DNA of 5,370 nt from Neptuniibacter sp. (GTDB taxonomy: Bacteria > Pseudomonadota > Gammaproteobacteria > Pseudomonadales > Balneatricaceae), in contig JAIBDV010000237.1 of the NCBI GenBank assembly GCA_024686055.1, forward strand, positions 1 to 5,370. The letters are read 5' to 3'. The notes beneath the pieces are model-generated. The model was not told the DNA's origin. It was given only the letters and a program-made list of their open reading frames with translations, and did no database searches. The position numbers were made by a program, and so were the translations under genes. This document shows positions 1-5,370 of the stretch, piece after piece; position 1 is the stretch's first letter, and the number at the start of each line of letters is the position of its first letter.

Positions 1-405
1 CTGTTACTGGGTATCAAACAGAAAAACGCCAGTCCACGGCTGCCGCTGATCACCGGCTGTATCTCCGGGGCCGTCAATGGTGCGGCAGCGATTGGTGGCC
101 TGCCAGTCGTGCTGATGATGTTGTATAGCGGGCTTTCAGCAGTGGCAACCCGCGCCACGCTGGTGGCTTATTTTATTATTACTGACCTCTACGCCATGGT
201 CTGGATCGGCCATCAGGATCTGCTAAGTGATGAGGTTATCCAGCTCAGTGTACTGGCAATTATTCCTATGACGCTGGGCATCAGCCTGGGCAGCTGGCTG
301 TTCAAACGCTCCAGCCAGGGCAATTTCCGCAACCTGGCGCTGATTCTGTTGCTCAGCGTCTCCAGTATCGGCCTGCTCCGTTCATTGTTAGAAATACTGG
401 CCTGA
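1..405 (+). CDS. TauE/SafE (TSUP) family membrane permease, C-terminal part
   Basis: The open frame enters from the left edge with no start and ends at TGA 403-405, leaving 134 residues. TSUP proteins are inner-membrane transporters of about 250 residues; characterised or proposed members export sulfite, sulfoacetate and related sulfur anions. The fragment opens with a basic loop (KQKN, PR) followed by the glycine-rich segment TGCISGAVNGAAAIGGLPVV at residues 19-38. This matches the G-x-x-x-G...GGPPVV signature that begins the second repeat of the family. Further hydrophobic helices lie near residues 40-65, 79-101 and 112-132, and the basic stretch FKRSSQGNFRN sits before the last helix, as in the family. 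Family assignment is good; the substrate cannot be deduced. Any link to the TRAP operon downstream is unproven, since a promoter-like region separates them. Confidence 0.8.
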   Translation: MLLGIKQKNASPRLPLITGCISGAVNGAAAIGGLPVVLMMLYSGLSAVATRATLVAYFIITDLYAMVWIGHQDLLSDEVIQLSVLAIIPMTLGISLGSWLFKRSSQGNFRNLALILLLSVSSIGLLRSLLEILA

Positions 406-418
406 ACCATCAGGCCAG
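397..418 (+). terminator. Hairpin spanning the stop codon of the TSUP gene, no U-tract
   Basis: CTGGCCTGA (397-405) pairs perfectly with TCAGGCCAG (410-418) around the tetraloop ACCA. The gene's TGA is the last triplet of the left arm. No run of T follows, so this is not a classical intrinsic terminator. It may stabilise the 3' end or accompany factor-dependent termination. The pairing is seen directly; its function is inferred. Confidence 0.4.
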
Positions 419-440
419 GCCTCCGCCAGAGAACTGTCGG

Positions 441-454
441 TGGTTAGTTAACCA
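441..454. promoter_or_regulatory. Operator-like palindrome upstream of the TRAP operon
   Basis: TGGTTA-GT-TAACCA is a perfect 6-bp inverted repeat with a 2-bp centre. A related half-site, TTAAACCA, lies at 460-467. The palindrome sits about 20 bp upstream of the CATAAT box, where a bound protein would overlap the -35 region. TGGT...ACCA symmetry is common in GntR-family operators, but no GntR gene is in the window. A different regulator or chance remains possible. Confidence 0.35.
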
Positions 455-473
455 TTTACTTAAACCAGATTTA

Positions 474-479
474 CATAAT
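474..479 (+). promoter_or_regulatory. Possible -10 box of the TRAP operon promoter
   Basis: CATAAT matches the sigma-70 -10 consensus at five of six bases and lies 88 bp before the preferred dctP start. No good -35 is found at 16-18 bp: the best nearby elements are TTTACT at 455-460 (spacer 13) and TTAACC at 448-453 (spacer 20). If used, the promoter would be weak or activator-dependent. The leader to dctP is A-rich (529-540). Confidence 0.3.
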
Positions 480-550
480 TCACATTCATCACAACCGGCA
501 GCCGTCGCACACTCCTGAGCAGACACAAAAAAATTAAAAAATGTCGATCT

Positions 551-555
551 GGAGA
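551..555 (+). promoter_or_regulatory. Shine-Dalgarno that decides the dctP start
   Basis: GGAGA lies 6 nt before ATG 562. The upstream in-frame ATG at 541 is preceded only by an A/T run (ACAAAAAAATTAAAAA) with no purine-rich GGAG-type element. This favours initiation at 562. Confidence 0.7.
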
Positions 556-561
556 AATGTG

Positions 562-1587
562 ATGTTATCTAACCGTCGTACCGCCCTGAAAAAACTGGTC
601 ACCGCCTGTGCGCTGGGTCTGTCGCTGAGCCTGACCGCACCGGTCATCGCCCAGGCCAAAGACAGCTTTATCCTTGCCCACGCTTATCCCTCTGATCATA
701 TCTTCCATCAAACCTCCGAAACCTTTCAGACTGAGCTGGGCAAGCAATCCACCGATCTGGCAATCAGCTATCACCCGGGTGGCGACCTGGGCGACTGGAC
801 CTCGCTGTTCGAACAGAGCATGCAGGGGGTGATTCCGATGACGATCACCTTTGGCGCCTCCGAGTTTGACGACCGGCTGGACCTGAGCTGGCTGGGCTTT
901 GTGGTGGATAACTGGGACGATGCCCGCCGTATTTATGGCCCGGGTGGCGAAATTGTCGGTATCTACGATGAGATCCTGGCCGACCTGGACCTTAAAGCAC
1001 TGGGCACCATCCCTACCGGTTTTGGCTCGCTGGCCATCCGTAAAGGTATCGGCAAGCAGCCAACCAATTTCCCGGAAGATGCCAAGGGCATCAAAATGCG
1101 CGTGCCACCGGTACCGGTTGCCATTGATCGCTTCAAAAACTGGGGCTTCAACGCCATTCCAATGCCGTACTCCGAGCTGTACACCAGCTTGCAGCTGGGC
1201 ACCGTCGATGGCCGTGCCTTTGGCCCGGCGGTAGAAATCTGGCAGATGCGTGATGTGCTGGAGTCTTACGTACTGACCCGCGACTACTTTGAGCATGCTT
1301 TCTGGCTGGTGAATAAAAGCTGGTACGAAGATCTGTCCGCTACAGACCGCGCTGCGCTGGATGCTGCTGCCGACAAGACTCTGGAATCGATATGGAGCGA
1401 AGCGCAGGCAATCGACGATGGCTTCCTGACCAAAGTCCGCGATGCCGGTATCAACGTGGTTGAGCTGAGCAAAGAAGAGCGCGCCAAAGCCAAACAGATC
1501 CTGTACGCCAACGAGTGGCCGATGATGGAGAAGAAAGTCGGCAAACCGATCATGGATAAAATCCGCACGATTGCCGGTGTGAAGTAA
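562..1587 (+). CDS. dctP: TRAP transporter DctP-family periplasmic substrate-binding protein
   Basis: Secreted solute receptor of a tripartite ATP-independent periplasmic transporter; it binds the ligand and hands it to the QM membrane pair. The preferred start at 562 gives 341 residues, usual for the family, because GGAGA is correctly spaced there; ATG 541 would add seven residues. The N-terminus is a classic Sec signal: basic NRRTALKK, a hydrophobic core around residues 13-29 and an alanine-rich exit with probable cleavage after AQA. The mature part starts FILAHAYPSDHIFHQ, as in DctP proteins. The core motif KGIKMRVP (about 176-183) carries the family arginine (Arg180) that salt-bridges a ligand carboxylate or similar acid group. 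It is followed by PMPYSELYTSLQLGTVDGRA. In place of the common QENP after VDG it has RAFGPAVEIW, so the pocket probably belongs to a less studied subfamily. First gene of dctPQM; substrate unknown. Confidence 0.93.
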   Translation: MLSNRRTALKKLVTACALGLSLSLTAPVIAQAKDSFILAHAYPSDHIFHQTSETFQTELGKQSTDLAISYHPGGDLGDWTSLFEQSMQGVIPMTITFGASEFDDRLDLSWLGFVVDNWDDARRIYGPGGEIVGIYDEILADLDLKALGTIPTGFGSLAIRKGIGKQPTNFPEDAKGIKMRVPPVPVAIDRFKNWGFNAIPMPYSELYTSLQLGTVDGRAFGPAVEIWQMRDVLESYVLTRDYFEHAFWLVNKSWYEDLSATDRAALDAAADKTLESIWSEAQAIDDGFLTKVRDAGINVVELSKEERAKAKQILYANEWPMMEKKVGKPIMDKIRTIAGVK

Positions 1588-1657
1588 CCCCACCGTGGGC
1601 AGCCCTGCGCTGCTCACACCTGGAGGGCGGCTGACGACACAGCCGCCCGTTCACACC
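1576..1657 (+). promoter_or_regulatory. Intercistronic RNA structure between dctP and dctQ
   Basis: Three pairings nest here. GTGGGCAGC (1595-1603) pairs with GCTGCTCAC (1609-1617), 9 bp with one G-U and a 5-nt loop. GGGCGGCTG (1625-1633) pairs perfectly with CAGCCGCCC (1640-1648), with a 6-nt loop. GGTGTGAA (1576-1583, last dctP codons) is the exact complement of TTCACACC (1650-1657) and would close both hairpins into a three-way junction. There is no T-run, so it is not an ordinary terminator. Such structures often protect upstream mRNA from 3' exonucleases or reduce downstream expression, which suits the excess of binding protein over permease in these systems. Pairings are seen; function is inferred. 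Confidence 0.55.
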
Positions 1658-1669
1658 ACCGGCACCTGC

Positions 1670-1673
1670 GAGG
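1670..1673 (+). promoter_or_regulatory. Shine-Dalgarno that decides the dctQ start
   Basis: GAGG lies 5 nt before ATG 1679. The frame is open upstream to GTG 1595, but that codon sits inside the intercistronic hairpin and has no ribosome-binding site, so ATG 1679 is preferred. Confidence 0.65.
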
Positions 1674-1678
1674 CCACC

Positions 1679-2332
1679 ATGAACCAACCCATACAACAAA
1701 AGCCGCTTCCCCCGGTCGGCGCGGACTCTTACAGCTATGATGCTGAATTGTCCTCCACTCACCCTCCCGTTCACCCCAGTGCTGTTCCCGACTATGAAAC
1801 CAGCGGCTTTGAAAAAGCGCTGACCCGGCTGGAAAAACAGTTTGATCGGGCGTTCCGCGCCATGATGATCTTCTCCGGCCTGATGCTGGCAGTATTAATG
1901 TTCGCCCAGGTAATCCTGCGCTACGGCCTGGAATCGTCTTTCGGTGGCACCGAAGAAGCGGCTATCCTGCTCGGCGTCTGGGTTTACTTCCTGGGCATGG
2001 GTTACGCCACCCGTGTCCGCGAACACATCCATGGCGGCGTGGTCTCACTGATCGTCAAAGACCCGTTCAAAATCCGCCTGATCCGTTTTTTCAGCTCCAC
2101 TGTCTGTGTAGTTGCTGCCTGTGTGTTCGGGTTTTTTGCCATCAAATATGCGCTGTTTATTATCGACAAGGGCCGTATGAGCCTGTATCTGCAGTGGCCA
2201 AAAGGACTGTGGAGCGCCAGCATGATTGTCGGTTTTGCCATGATGGCTGGCTATTTTCTGCTGCAAACCATCGCCGAACTGCGCGACATCCTGCGTCACC
2301 GTAAAACCGCACCTGCCGAAGAGGTGAAGTAA
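1679..2332 (+). CDS. dctQ: TRAP transporter DctQ-family small membrane subunit
   Basis: Inner-membrane partner of DctM, needed for solute uptake by the TRAP complex. The 217-residue product has four predicted membrane helices, at about 60-80, 92-112, 137-160 and 177-200, as in the family. The DctQ signature is clear: AQVILRYGLESSFGGTEEAA at 76-95, then LGVWVYFLGMGYATRVREHIHGG, including the conserved RY, the acidic EE pair and the W/LG helix. The protein is longer than the usual 160-180 residues because of a proline-rich hydrophilic N-terminus (about residues 1-43) before the amphipathic segment FEKALTRLEKQFDRAFR. There is no in-frame ATG until inside the first helix, so the extension is probably real. 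The upstream GTG 1595 start is rejected. The gene ends in TAATG, overlapping dctM by one base. Confidence 0.92.
   Translation: MNQPIQQKPLPPVGADSYSYDAELSSTHPPVHPSAVPDYETSGFEKALTRLEKQFDRAFRAMMIFSGLMLAVLMFAQVILRYGLESSFGGTEEAAILLGVWVYFLGMGYATRVREHIHGGVVSLIVKDPFKIRLIRFFSSTVCVVAACVFGFFAIKYALFIIDKGRMSLYLQWPKGLWSASMIVGFAMMAGYFLLQTIAELRDILRHRKTAPAEEVK
2321..2327 (+). promoter_or_regulatory. Strong Shine-Dalgarno for dctM inside the end of dctQ
   Basis: GAGGTGA is a 7-nt match to the anti-Shine-Dalgarno of 16S rRNA and ends 4 nt before ATG 2332. It is also the last codons of dctQ. With the TAATG overlap it indicates translational coupling of dctQ and dctM. Confidence 0.7.
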
Positions 2333-3636
2333 TGGTTACTTTCTTACTGGTCATGCTGGTCGTGATCGTCCTGCTGCTGATCGAAATTCCGGTGGCCTTT
2401 GCCTTCGGCATTGGCGCACTGATGTTTGCGGCGGTCACCGGCAACAATATCTCTTTCCTGGTGCCCCACGGATTTAACACCGCCAGTGGCTTTGCCCTGC
2501 TGGCACTGCCGCTGTTTGTACTGGCAGGCACCTTAATGGCCGTCGGCGGGATCTCTGAACGACTGCTCGACTTCGTTAACTCCTTCGTCGGCCGGATAAA
2601 AGGCGGGCTGGGTGCGGTAACCGTAATTACCTGTGCGCTGTTTGGTGCCATCTCCGGCAGCTCCTCCGCCGCCATTGCCGCCATCGGCCAGATCATGATT
2701 CCGCGGATGGTGCGCGAAGGCTACCCGGCCGGGCACGCCACTGCACTGGTCGCCTGTTCCTCCGTACTGGCATTGCTGATTCCACCCAGTATTCCGATGA
2801 TCGTCTTCTCCATTACCGGCGGGCTGTCGGTTGGCGCAGCGTTTCTGTCGACGATTATTCCCGGCCTGATGCTGGCGGTGATCTATTGCGGGCTTAACTT
2901 CTGGTTCCTGCGAAATAACACCTCCATTACTGTGGAAGCACCGCTAAGTTTTGTTGAGGCCGGCAAAGGCGTCGCTCGCTCTGGCTATAAGGCCAGTTTT
3001 GCCCTGCTGATGCCGTTGCTGATTCTGGGGGTGATCTACAGTGGTATCGCCACACCAACAGAGGCCGCTGCCATTGCGGTGATCTATGCCATTCCGGTGG
3101 GGATTTATATCTATAAAGGGCTGACCCTGCAGTCACTGGGTGACGCCACAGTCCGTGCGGTGATCACCACCGGGTCGATTATGGCGGTGCTGTTCTTCCT
3201 GTTCATTATGAGCCGGGCGATGATCCTGGAGCAGATCCCCAATCAGCTGGCCGATGCCTTGCTGCAGATATCCGATAACCGCATTATTATTCTGCTGGTC
3301 ATCAACCTGTTGCTGTTACTGATTGGCATGATTGTGGATGATATTTCCGGGGCGGTACTGGCGGCGATTATCTTCCTGCCGATAGTAAGCCAGCTGGGTA
3401 TTCATCCGATCCACTTTGCCGCGATCGTCGGGGTGAACCTGGGGATGGGTAACGTCTCCCCGCCCTGTGCGCCGATGCTGTATATGGCCGGTGGGGTGAG
3501 TAAGCTACCGCTGGATAAGTACATTGGCCCAACGCTGAAGTTCCTGCTGCTTGGCCACCTGCCAATGGTACTGATTGTCACCTTTATCCCGGACCTGGCG
3601 CTGTACCTGCCGCGCACCCTGATGGGTATTGAGTAA
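2332..3636 (+). CDS. dctM: TRAP transporter DctM-family large membrane subunit
   Basis: Transport subunit of the TRAP complex; in characterised systems it moves solute inward coupled to the sodium gradient. The 434-residue length is typical, and the protein is hydrophobic throughout with about 12 or more membrane segments. Family landmarks appear in order: an N-terminal helix with LIEIPVAFAFGIG (16-28); LLALPLFVLAGTLM (56-69) followed by GGISERLLDF; the ion/substrate-site loop AISGSSSAAIAAIGQIMIP (106-124); MVREGYPAGHATALVA and LLIPPSIPMIV (148-158); the second-half GIATPTEAAAIAVIYA (238-253); and DDISGAVLAAIIFLPI with HFAAIVGVNLGMGNVSPPCA (361-380). The two halves carry the matching SGSS and TPTE regions expected of the inverted-repeat fold. 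Frame is intact. It is the third operon gene and is followed by a strong hairpin. Confidence 0.95.
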   Translation: MVTFLLVMLVVIVLLLIEIPVAFAFGIGALMFAAVTGNNISFLVPHGFNTASGFALLALPLFVLAGTLMAVGGISERLLDFVNSFVGRIKGGLGAVTVITCALFGAISGSSSAAIAAIGQIMIPRMVREGYPAGHATALVACSSVLALLIPPSIPMIVFSITGGLSVGAAFLSTIIPGLMLAVIYCGLNFWFLRNNTSITVEAPLSFVEAGKGVARSGYKASFALLMPLLILGVIYSGIATPTEAAAIAVIYAIPVGIYIYKGLTLQSLGDATVRAVITTGSIMAVLFFLFIMSRAMILEQIPNQLADALLQISDNRIIILLVINLLLLLIGMIVDDISGAVLAAIIFLPIVSQLGIHPIHFAAIVGVNLGMGNVSPPCAPMLYMAGGVSKLPLDKYIGPTLKFLLLGHLPMVLIVTFIPDLALYLPRTLMGIE

Positions 3637-3645
3637 ACCCTGATA

Positions 3646-3673
3646 CAGGCCATCACCACAGGGTGATGGTCTG
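3646..3673. terminator. Hairpin at the convergent dctM / lysR junction
   Basis: CAGGCCATCACC (3646-3657) pairs with GGTGATGGTCTG (3662-3673) around ACAG, 12 bp with a single G-U. It begins 10 bp after the dctM stop. No T-tract follows on either strand, so it may act in factor-dependent termination or 3'-end protection for the TRAP mRNA. A smaller GGGAC...GTCCC stem lies at 3713-3726, next to the end of the LysR gene. Confidence 0.45.
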
Positions 3674-3731
3674 GGCACCCTGGCGTAATAACGTACGTCG
3701 ATAATTCCCGGTGGGACACCCGTCCCGCAGG

Positions 3732-4655
3732 TCAGTCCCCTTCCGTACCCGACAATTCATTCAGAAAGGTCTCAACCACCAGGTTGGGCCGCACCCCTTT
3801 ACGGGTAACGGCCGCATAATGCACCGCATGGTGCATCTGATCCGGGCGTAACACCCGCATCCGTCCCTGTTCAACCCAGCGCTGGGCATAATGCGATGGC
3901 AAAAATCCGATATAGAGCCCGGTCAGAATCAGAAAGGCGATTCCTTCACGATCTGAAGCACTGGCGGTGGTATGCAGCTGCTGATACTGAGCGCGAATCT
4001 CCGGGGTCACGGCAAAGGTCGGGTCAACGGCATCACAGTGCTCCAGCGCTTCAAGGCTGATATCCGCCTCATCACGGTCAAACAGTGGATGCTCATCACT
4101 GCAATAGAGCAGAGTTTCTTCCTCGTACAGTCGTCGGTACTCCAACCCTTTAAGAGGGTTAACCTCCGGCACCACACCCACGTGTAATTTGCCATCGAGC
4201 AAGCCCTGCTCCACTTCACCTGGCGCAATCATCCGAATCCGAATACAGACCCCTTCGCCTTTCAGCCGCAGGGCTTTCAGCGCATTGGTAATCTGCATTC
4301 GCGGGCTGGTGACCATATTGTCGGTAATGCCGATTGCCAGCTCGCCGCGCAGCTGTTCGTGAAGGGAATGAATTTCGCTACGGAAGGATTCCAGCGAGGT
4401 AAACAGCTGCTGACAGGCTTCGTACACCGCCCGGCCTTCATCGGTCAATGAGAACCCGGCCCGGCCACGCTGACACAGTCGCAGCCCCAGCCGCTTCTCC
4501 AGGTCCGCCATGCTGATGCTGATTGCCGAGGCAGACACATTCAATTCCACCTCCGCCTGAGCAAACCCACCACACTCCACCACCGTGCGGTACACCTTTA
4601 ACAGCCGCAGATCGATATCACTGACCTGGCCGAGCAATCGCTTTCCGGTCGCCAT
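3732..4655 (-). CDS. LysR-type transcriptional regulator (complete)
   Basis: A 307-residue DNA-binding regulator of normal family length. The N-terminal winged helix-turn-helix spans about 13-72. It reads DIDLRLLKVYRTVVECGGF, a recognition region NVSASAISISMADLEKRLG (39-57, the family S-x-S-x...LE-x-LG pattern), then LRLCQRGRAGFSLTDEGRAV. A linker helix follows (about 73-100), and the effector-binding domain runs about 104-300, with GELAIGITDN, HVGVVPEVNPLKGLE and LTGLYIGFLPSHYA. The C-terminus is acidic and short. The ATG at 4655 has no strong ribosome-binding site (GGTAAAGTATT precedes it). The gene converges on the TRAP operon, 95 bp from dctM, so it is not the classic divergent arrangement. 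It could still control dctPQM, its own promoter (see the ACTTTAC repeats), or a distant target. Effector unknown. Confidence 0.92.
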   Translation of the reverse strand: MATGKRLLGQVSDIDLRLLKVYRTVVECGGFAQAEVELNVSASAISISMADLEKRLGLRLCQRGRAGFSLTDEGRAVYEACQQLFTSLESFRSEIHSLHEQLRGELAIGITDNMVTSPRMQITNALKALRLKGEGVCIRIRMIAPGEVEQGLLDGKLHVGVVPEVNPLKGLEYRRLYEEETLLYCSDEHPLFDRDEADISLEALEHCDAVDPTFAVTPEIRAQYQQLHTTASASDREGIAFLILTGLYIGFLPSHYAQRWVEQGRMRVLRPDQMHHAVHYAAVTRKGVRPNLVVETFLNELSGTEGD

Positions 4656-4656
4656 A

Positions 4657-4731
4657 ATACTTTACCAAAACCTAAAACAAGAATTGAATAATCGCTATTT
4701 ATGTAAAGTATCTGTCAGGGCACACTTTACC
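4657..4731. promoter_or_regulatory. Three ACTTTAC/GTAAAGT repeats upstream of the LysR gene
   Basis: ATACTTTAC (4657-4665) and GTAAAGTAT (4703-4711) form a perfect 9-bp inverted pair. ACTTTACC recurs at 4724-4731, in direct orientation with 4659-4666. The inner pair GTAAAGT (4703-4709) and ACTTTAC (4724-4730) is spaced 21 bp centre to centre, two helical turns. The nearest copy lies 3 bp before the LysR start codon. This would suit an autoregulatory operator, but binding by this LysR is inferred. No convincing paired -35/-10 for the gene was found. Confidence 0.4.
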
Positions 4732-4801
4732 GCAAGTACTCACTCGCCTCGCCACCCTGGCTGCAGGCGACTGGCACAATTCTTGAGTTGTTGATAGCTT
4801 C

Positions 4802-4832
4802 GCCCGCCCTCCTCCGGTGCGGGCTTTTTTTT
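4802..4832 (+). terminator. Intrinsic terminator on the + strand with no + strand gene before it
   Basis: GCCCGC (4802-4807) pairs with GCGGGC (4819-4824) across an 11-nt loop and is followed directly by eight Ts (4825-4832), a textbook rho-independent terminator. It reads on the + strand, while both flanking genes are on the - strand. On the - strand the hairpin is preceded by A8 and followed by GAAGCTATC, so it lacks a U-tract for ending the downstream LysR transcript. It may end an unannotated small RNA, or stop antisense transcription into the neighbouring gene. Confidence 0.75.
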
Positions 4833-4835
4833 GCC

Positions 4836-5370
4836 TTAAACCGTTACCTCTTCACGTAGCCAATCAACAAACAGCTGCGCCGATCGGGATAACTGCTTGC
4901 CATCCGGCCAGCTCAGGTAATAGTTATCGTCTGTTGGCAGCGCCGTCTCGAATGGCAGGTGCAGGTGATGACGTATGCCACCCTCTGCCAGCAGGTCTTT
5001 GTAGCACAGGAAAACACCAAGACCGGCCTCCGCCATCTGAAACGCCATGGCCAGACTGTCGACCCGATGACGAATCAGCGCGGCGCTGCCTGGCCGCCCG
5101 ACACAGCCAAACCATTGCTGCCAACCCTGACGGTTACCGATCACTTCCAGTAAAGGTTGTGAGTGCAGATCATCCGGGTCACTGAGCAGACCACGCAGTC
5201 GAACCGAGCAGCAGGGCTGTAACAGCGGCTGTAGCAGAGGCTCGCTGACCCGGCCTGGCCAGTTACCCCGGCCATGCATAATAGAAAGGTCGGCTCCATT
5301 ATTATCGAACTCATTTTCCCAGTTGGCGTGCACCAGCTTCAACGACAGGCCGGGGTAGCGATCGACAAAC
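4836..5370 (-). CDS. LysR-type regulator, GcvA-like effector domain, N-terminus beyond the window
   Basis: The - strand frame runs off the right edge and ends at TAA 4838-4836, leaving 177 residues of a protein expected to be about 300. The helix-turn-helix is not in the window. The visible part is the second portion of the effector domain of the GcvA-like LysR group: FVDRYPGLSLKL at the edge, then NNGADLSIMHGRGNWPG (the family G-x-D-x-x-I-x-x-G...WPG pattern), LLQPCCSVRL (family PVCSP position), WQQWF, DSLAMAFQMAEAGLGVFLCY and C-terminal YYLSWPD...FVDWLREEV. The first apparent start inside the fragment is only a TTG codon and is not a real start. Related proteins regulate amino acid metabolism or beta-lactamase, but the target here is unknown. 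The gene points toward the complete LysR gene, 180 bp away. Confidence 0.88.
   Translation of the reverse strand, partial: FVDRYPGLSLKLVHANWENEFDNNGADLSIMHGRGNWPGRVSEPLLQPLLQPCCSVRLRGLLSDPDDLHSQPLLEVIGNRQGWQQWFGCVGRPGSAALIRHRVDSLAMAFQMAEAGLGVFLCYKDLLAEGGIRHHLHLPFETALPTDDNYYLSWPDGKQLSRSAQLFVDWLREEVTV

Noticed and set aside
565..1617. 350-codon open frame on the - strand opposite dctP
   Set aside because: It mirrors dctP almost exactly, and its product shows no recognisable domain or secretion/membrane pattern. The + strand frame has a signal peptide and all DctP motifs. Long antisense frames are common opposite GC-rich genes.
1595..1678. GTG start giving a 28-residue longer DctQ
   Set aside because: The GTG lies at the base of an intercistronic hairpin without a Shine-Dalgarno. 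ATG 1679 has GAGG at proper spacing.
2160..2696. 178-codon - strand frame across the dctQ/dctM junction
   Set aside because: It is a shadow of two well-supported membrane protein genes, with no plausible start signal or domain.
3691..3698. ACGTACGT palindrome in the convergent junction
   Set aside because: A short self-complementary 8-mer with no promoter elements around it; not enough to call a binding site.
4585..4794. 69-codon + strand frame ending 8 bp before the orphan terminator
   Set aside because: A third of it is antisense to the helix-turn-helix region of the LysR gene, it has no ribosome-binding site, and the product resembles no protein I know. A non-coding RNA explains the terminator better.
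4817..5185. 122-codon + strand frame opposite the second LysR gene
   Set aside because: It is antisense to a clear LysR effector domain, starts inside the terminator loop, and its product is low-complexity without motifs.
5215..5238. Imperfect 12-bp tandem repeat encoding LLQPLLQP in the second LysR
   Set aside because: Ten of twelve bases match, but spacing to the conserved W-P-G and P-x-C-S positions is normal for the family, so it is not an insertion and is probably chance similarity.

Overview
The window looks like chromosomal DNA of a Gram-negative proteobacterium, probably a marine or soil gammaproteobacterium. The support is moderate GC with dense, well-formed coding, a tripartite TRAP transporter operon of the kind abundant in such organisms, and paired LysR-type regulators. 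I cannot name a genus. I see no insertion sequence, phage gene, CRISPR array, tRNA or rRNA.

Left edge to about 405: the C-terminal half of a TauE/SafE (TSUP) family membrane permease on the + strand, cut by the window start. A perfect 9-bp hairpin includes its stop codon. The 135-bp gap that follows holds a 14-bp palindrome, a CATAAT -10-like box and an A-rich leader. This is the likely promoter/operator of the next operon.

562-3636: a complete TRAP operon in the order dctP (periplasmic binding protein), dctQ (small membrane subunit) and dctM (large membrane subunit). dctP and dctQ are separated by about 90 bp that can fold into two strong hairpins enclosed by a perfect 8-bp long-range helix, a plausible device for making more binding protein than permease. 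dctQ and dctM overlap by one base (TAATG), with an excellent Shine-Dalgarno inside the end of dctQ. The transporter would capture a solute in the periplasm and move it inward with the ion gradient. The sequence suggests an organic acid-type ligand because the family arginine is present, but the actual ligand is not readable.

3637-5370: a hairpin-containing convergent junction, then two LysR-type regulator genes on the - strand. The first (3732-4655) is complete and converges on the TRAP operon. The second (4836 to the right edge) lacks its N-terminus and has a GcvA-like effector domain. The 180 bp between them hold three copies of ACTTTAC/GTAAAGT upstream of the first regulator. They also hold a textbook intrinsic terminator that works on the + strand although no + strand gene precedes it. 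That orphan terminator and the dctP-dctQ RNA structure are the most interesting items. The protein-coding content is ordinary, and I do not see a novel multi-gene system.
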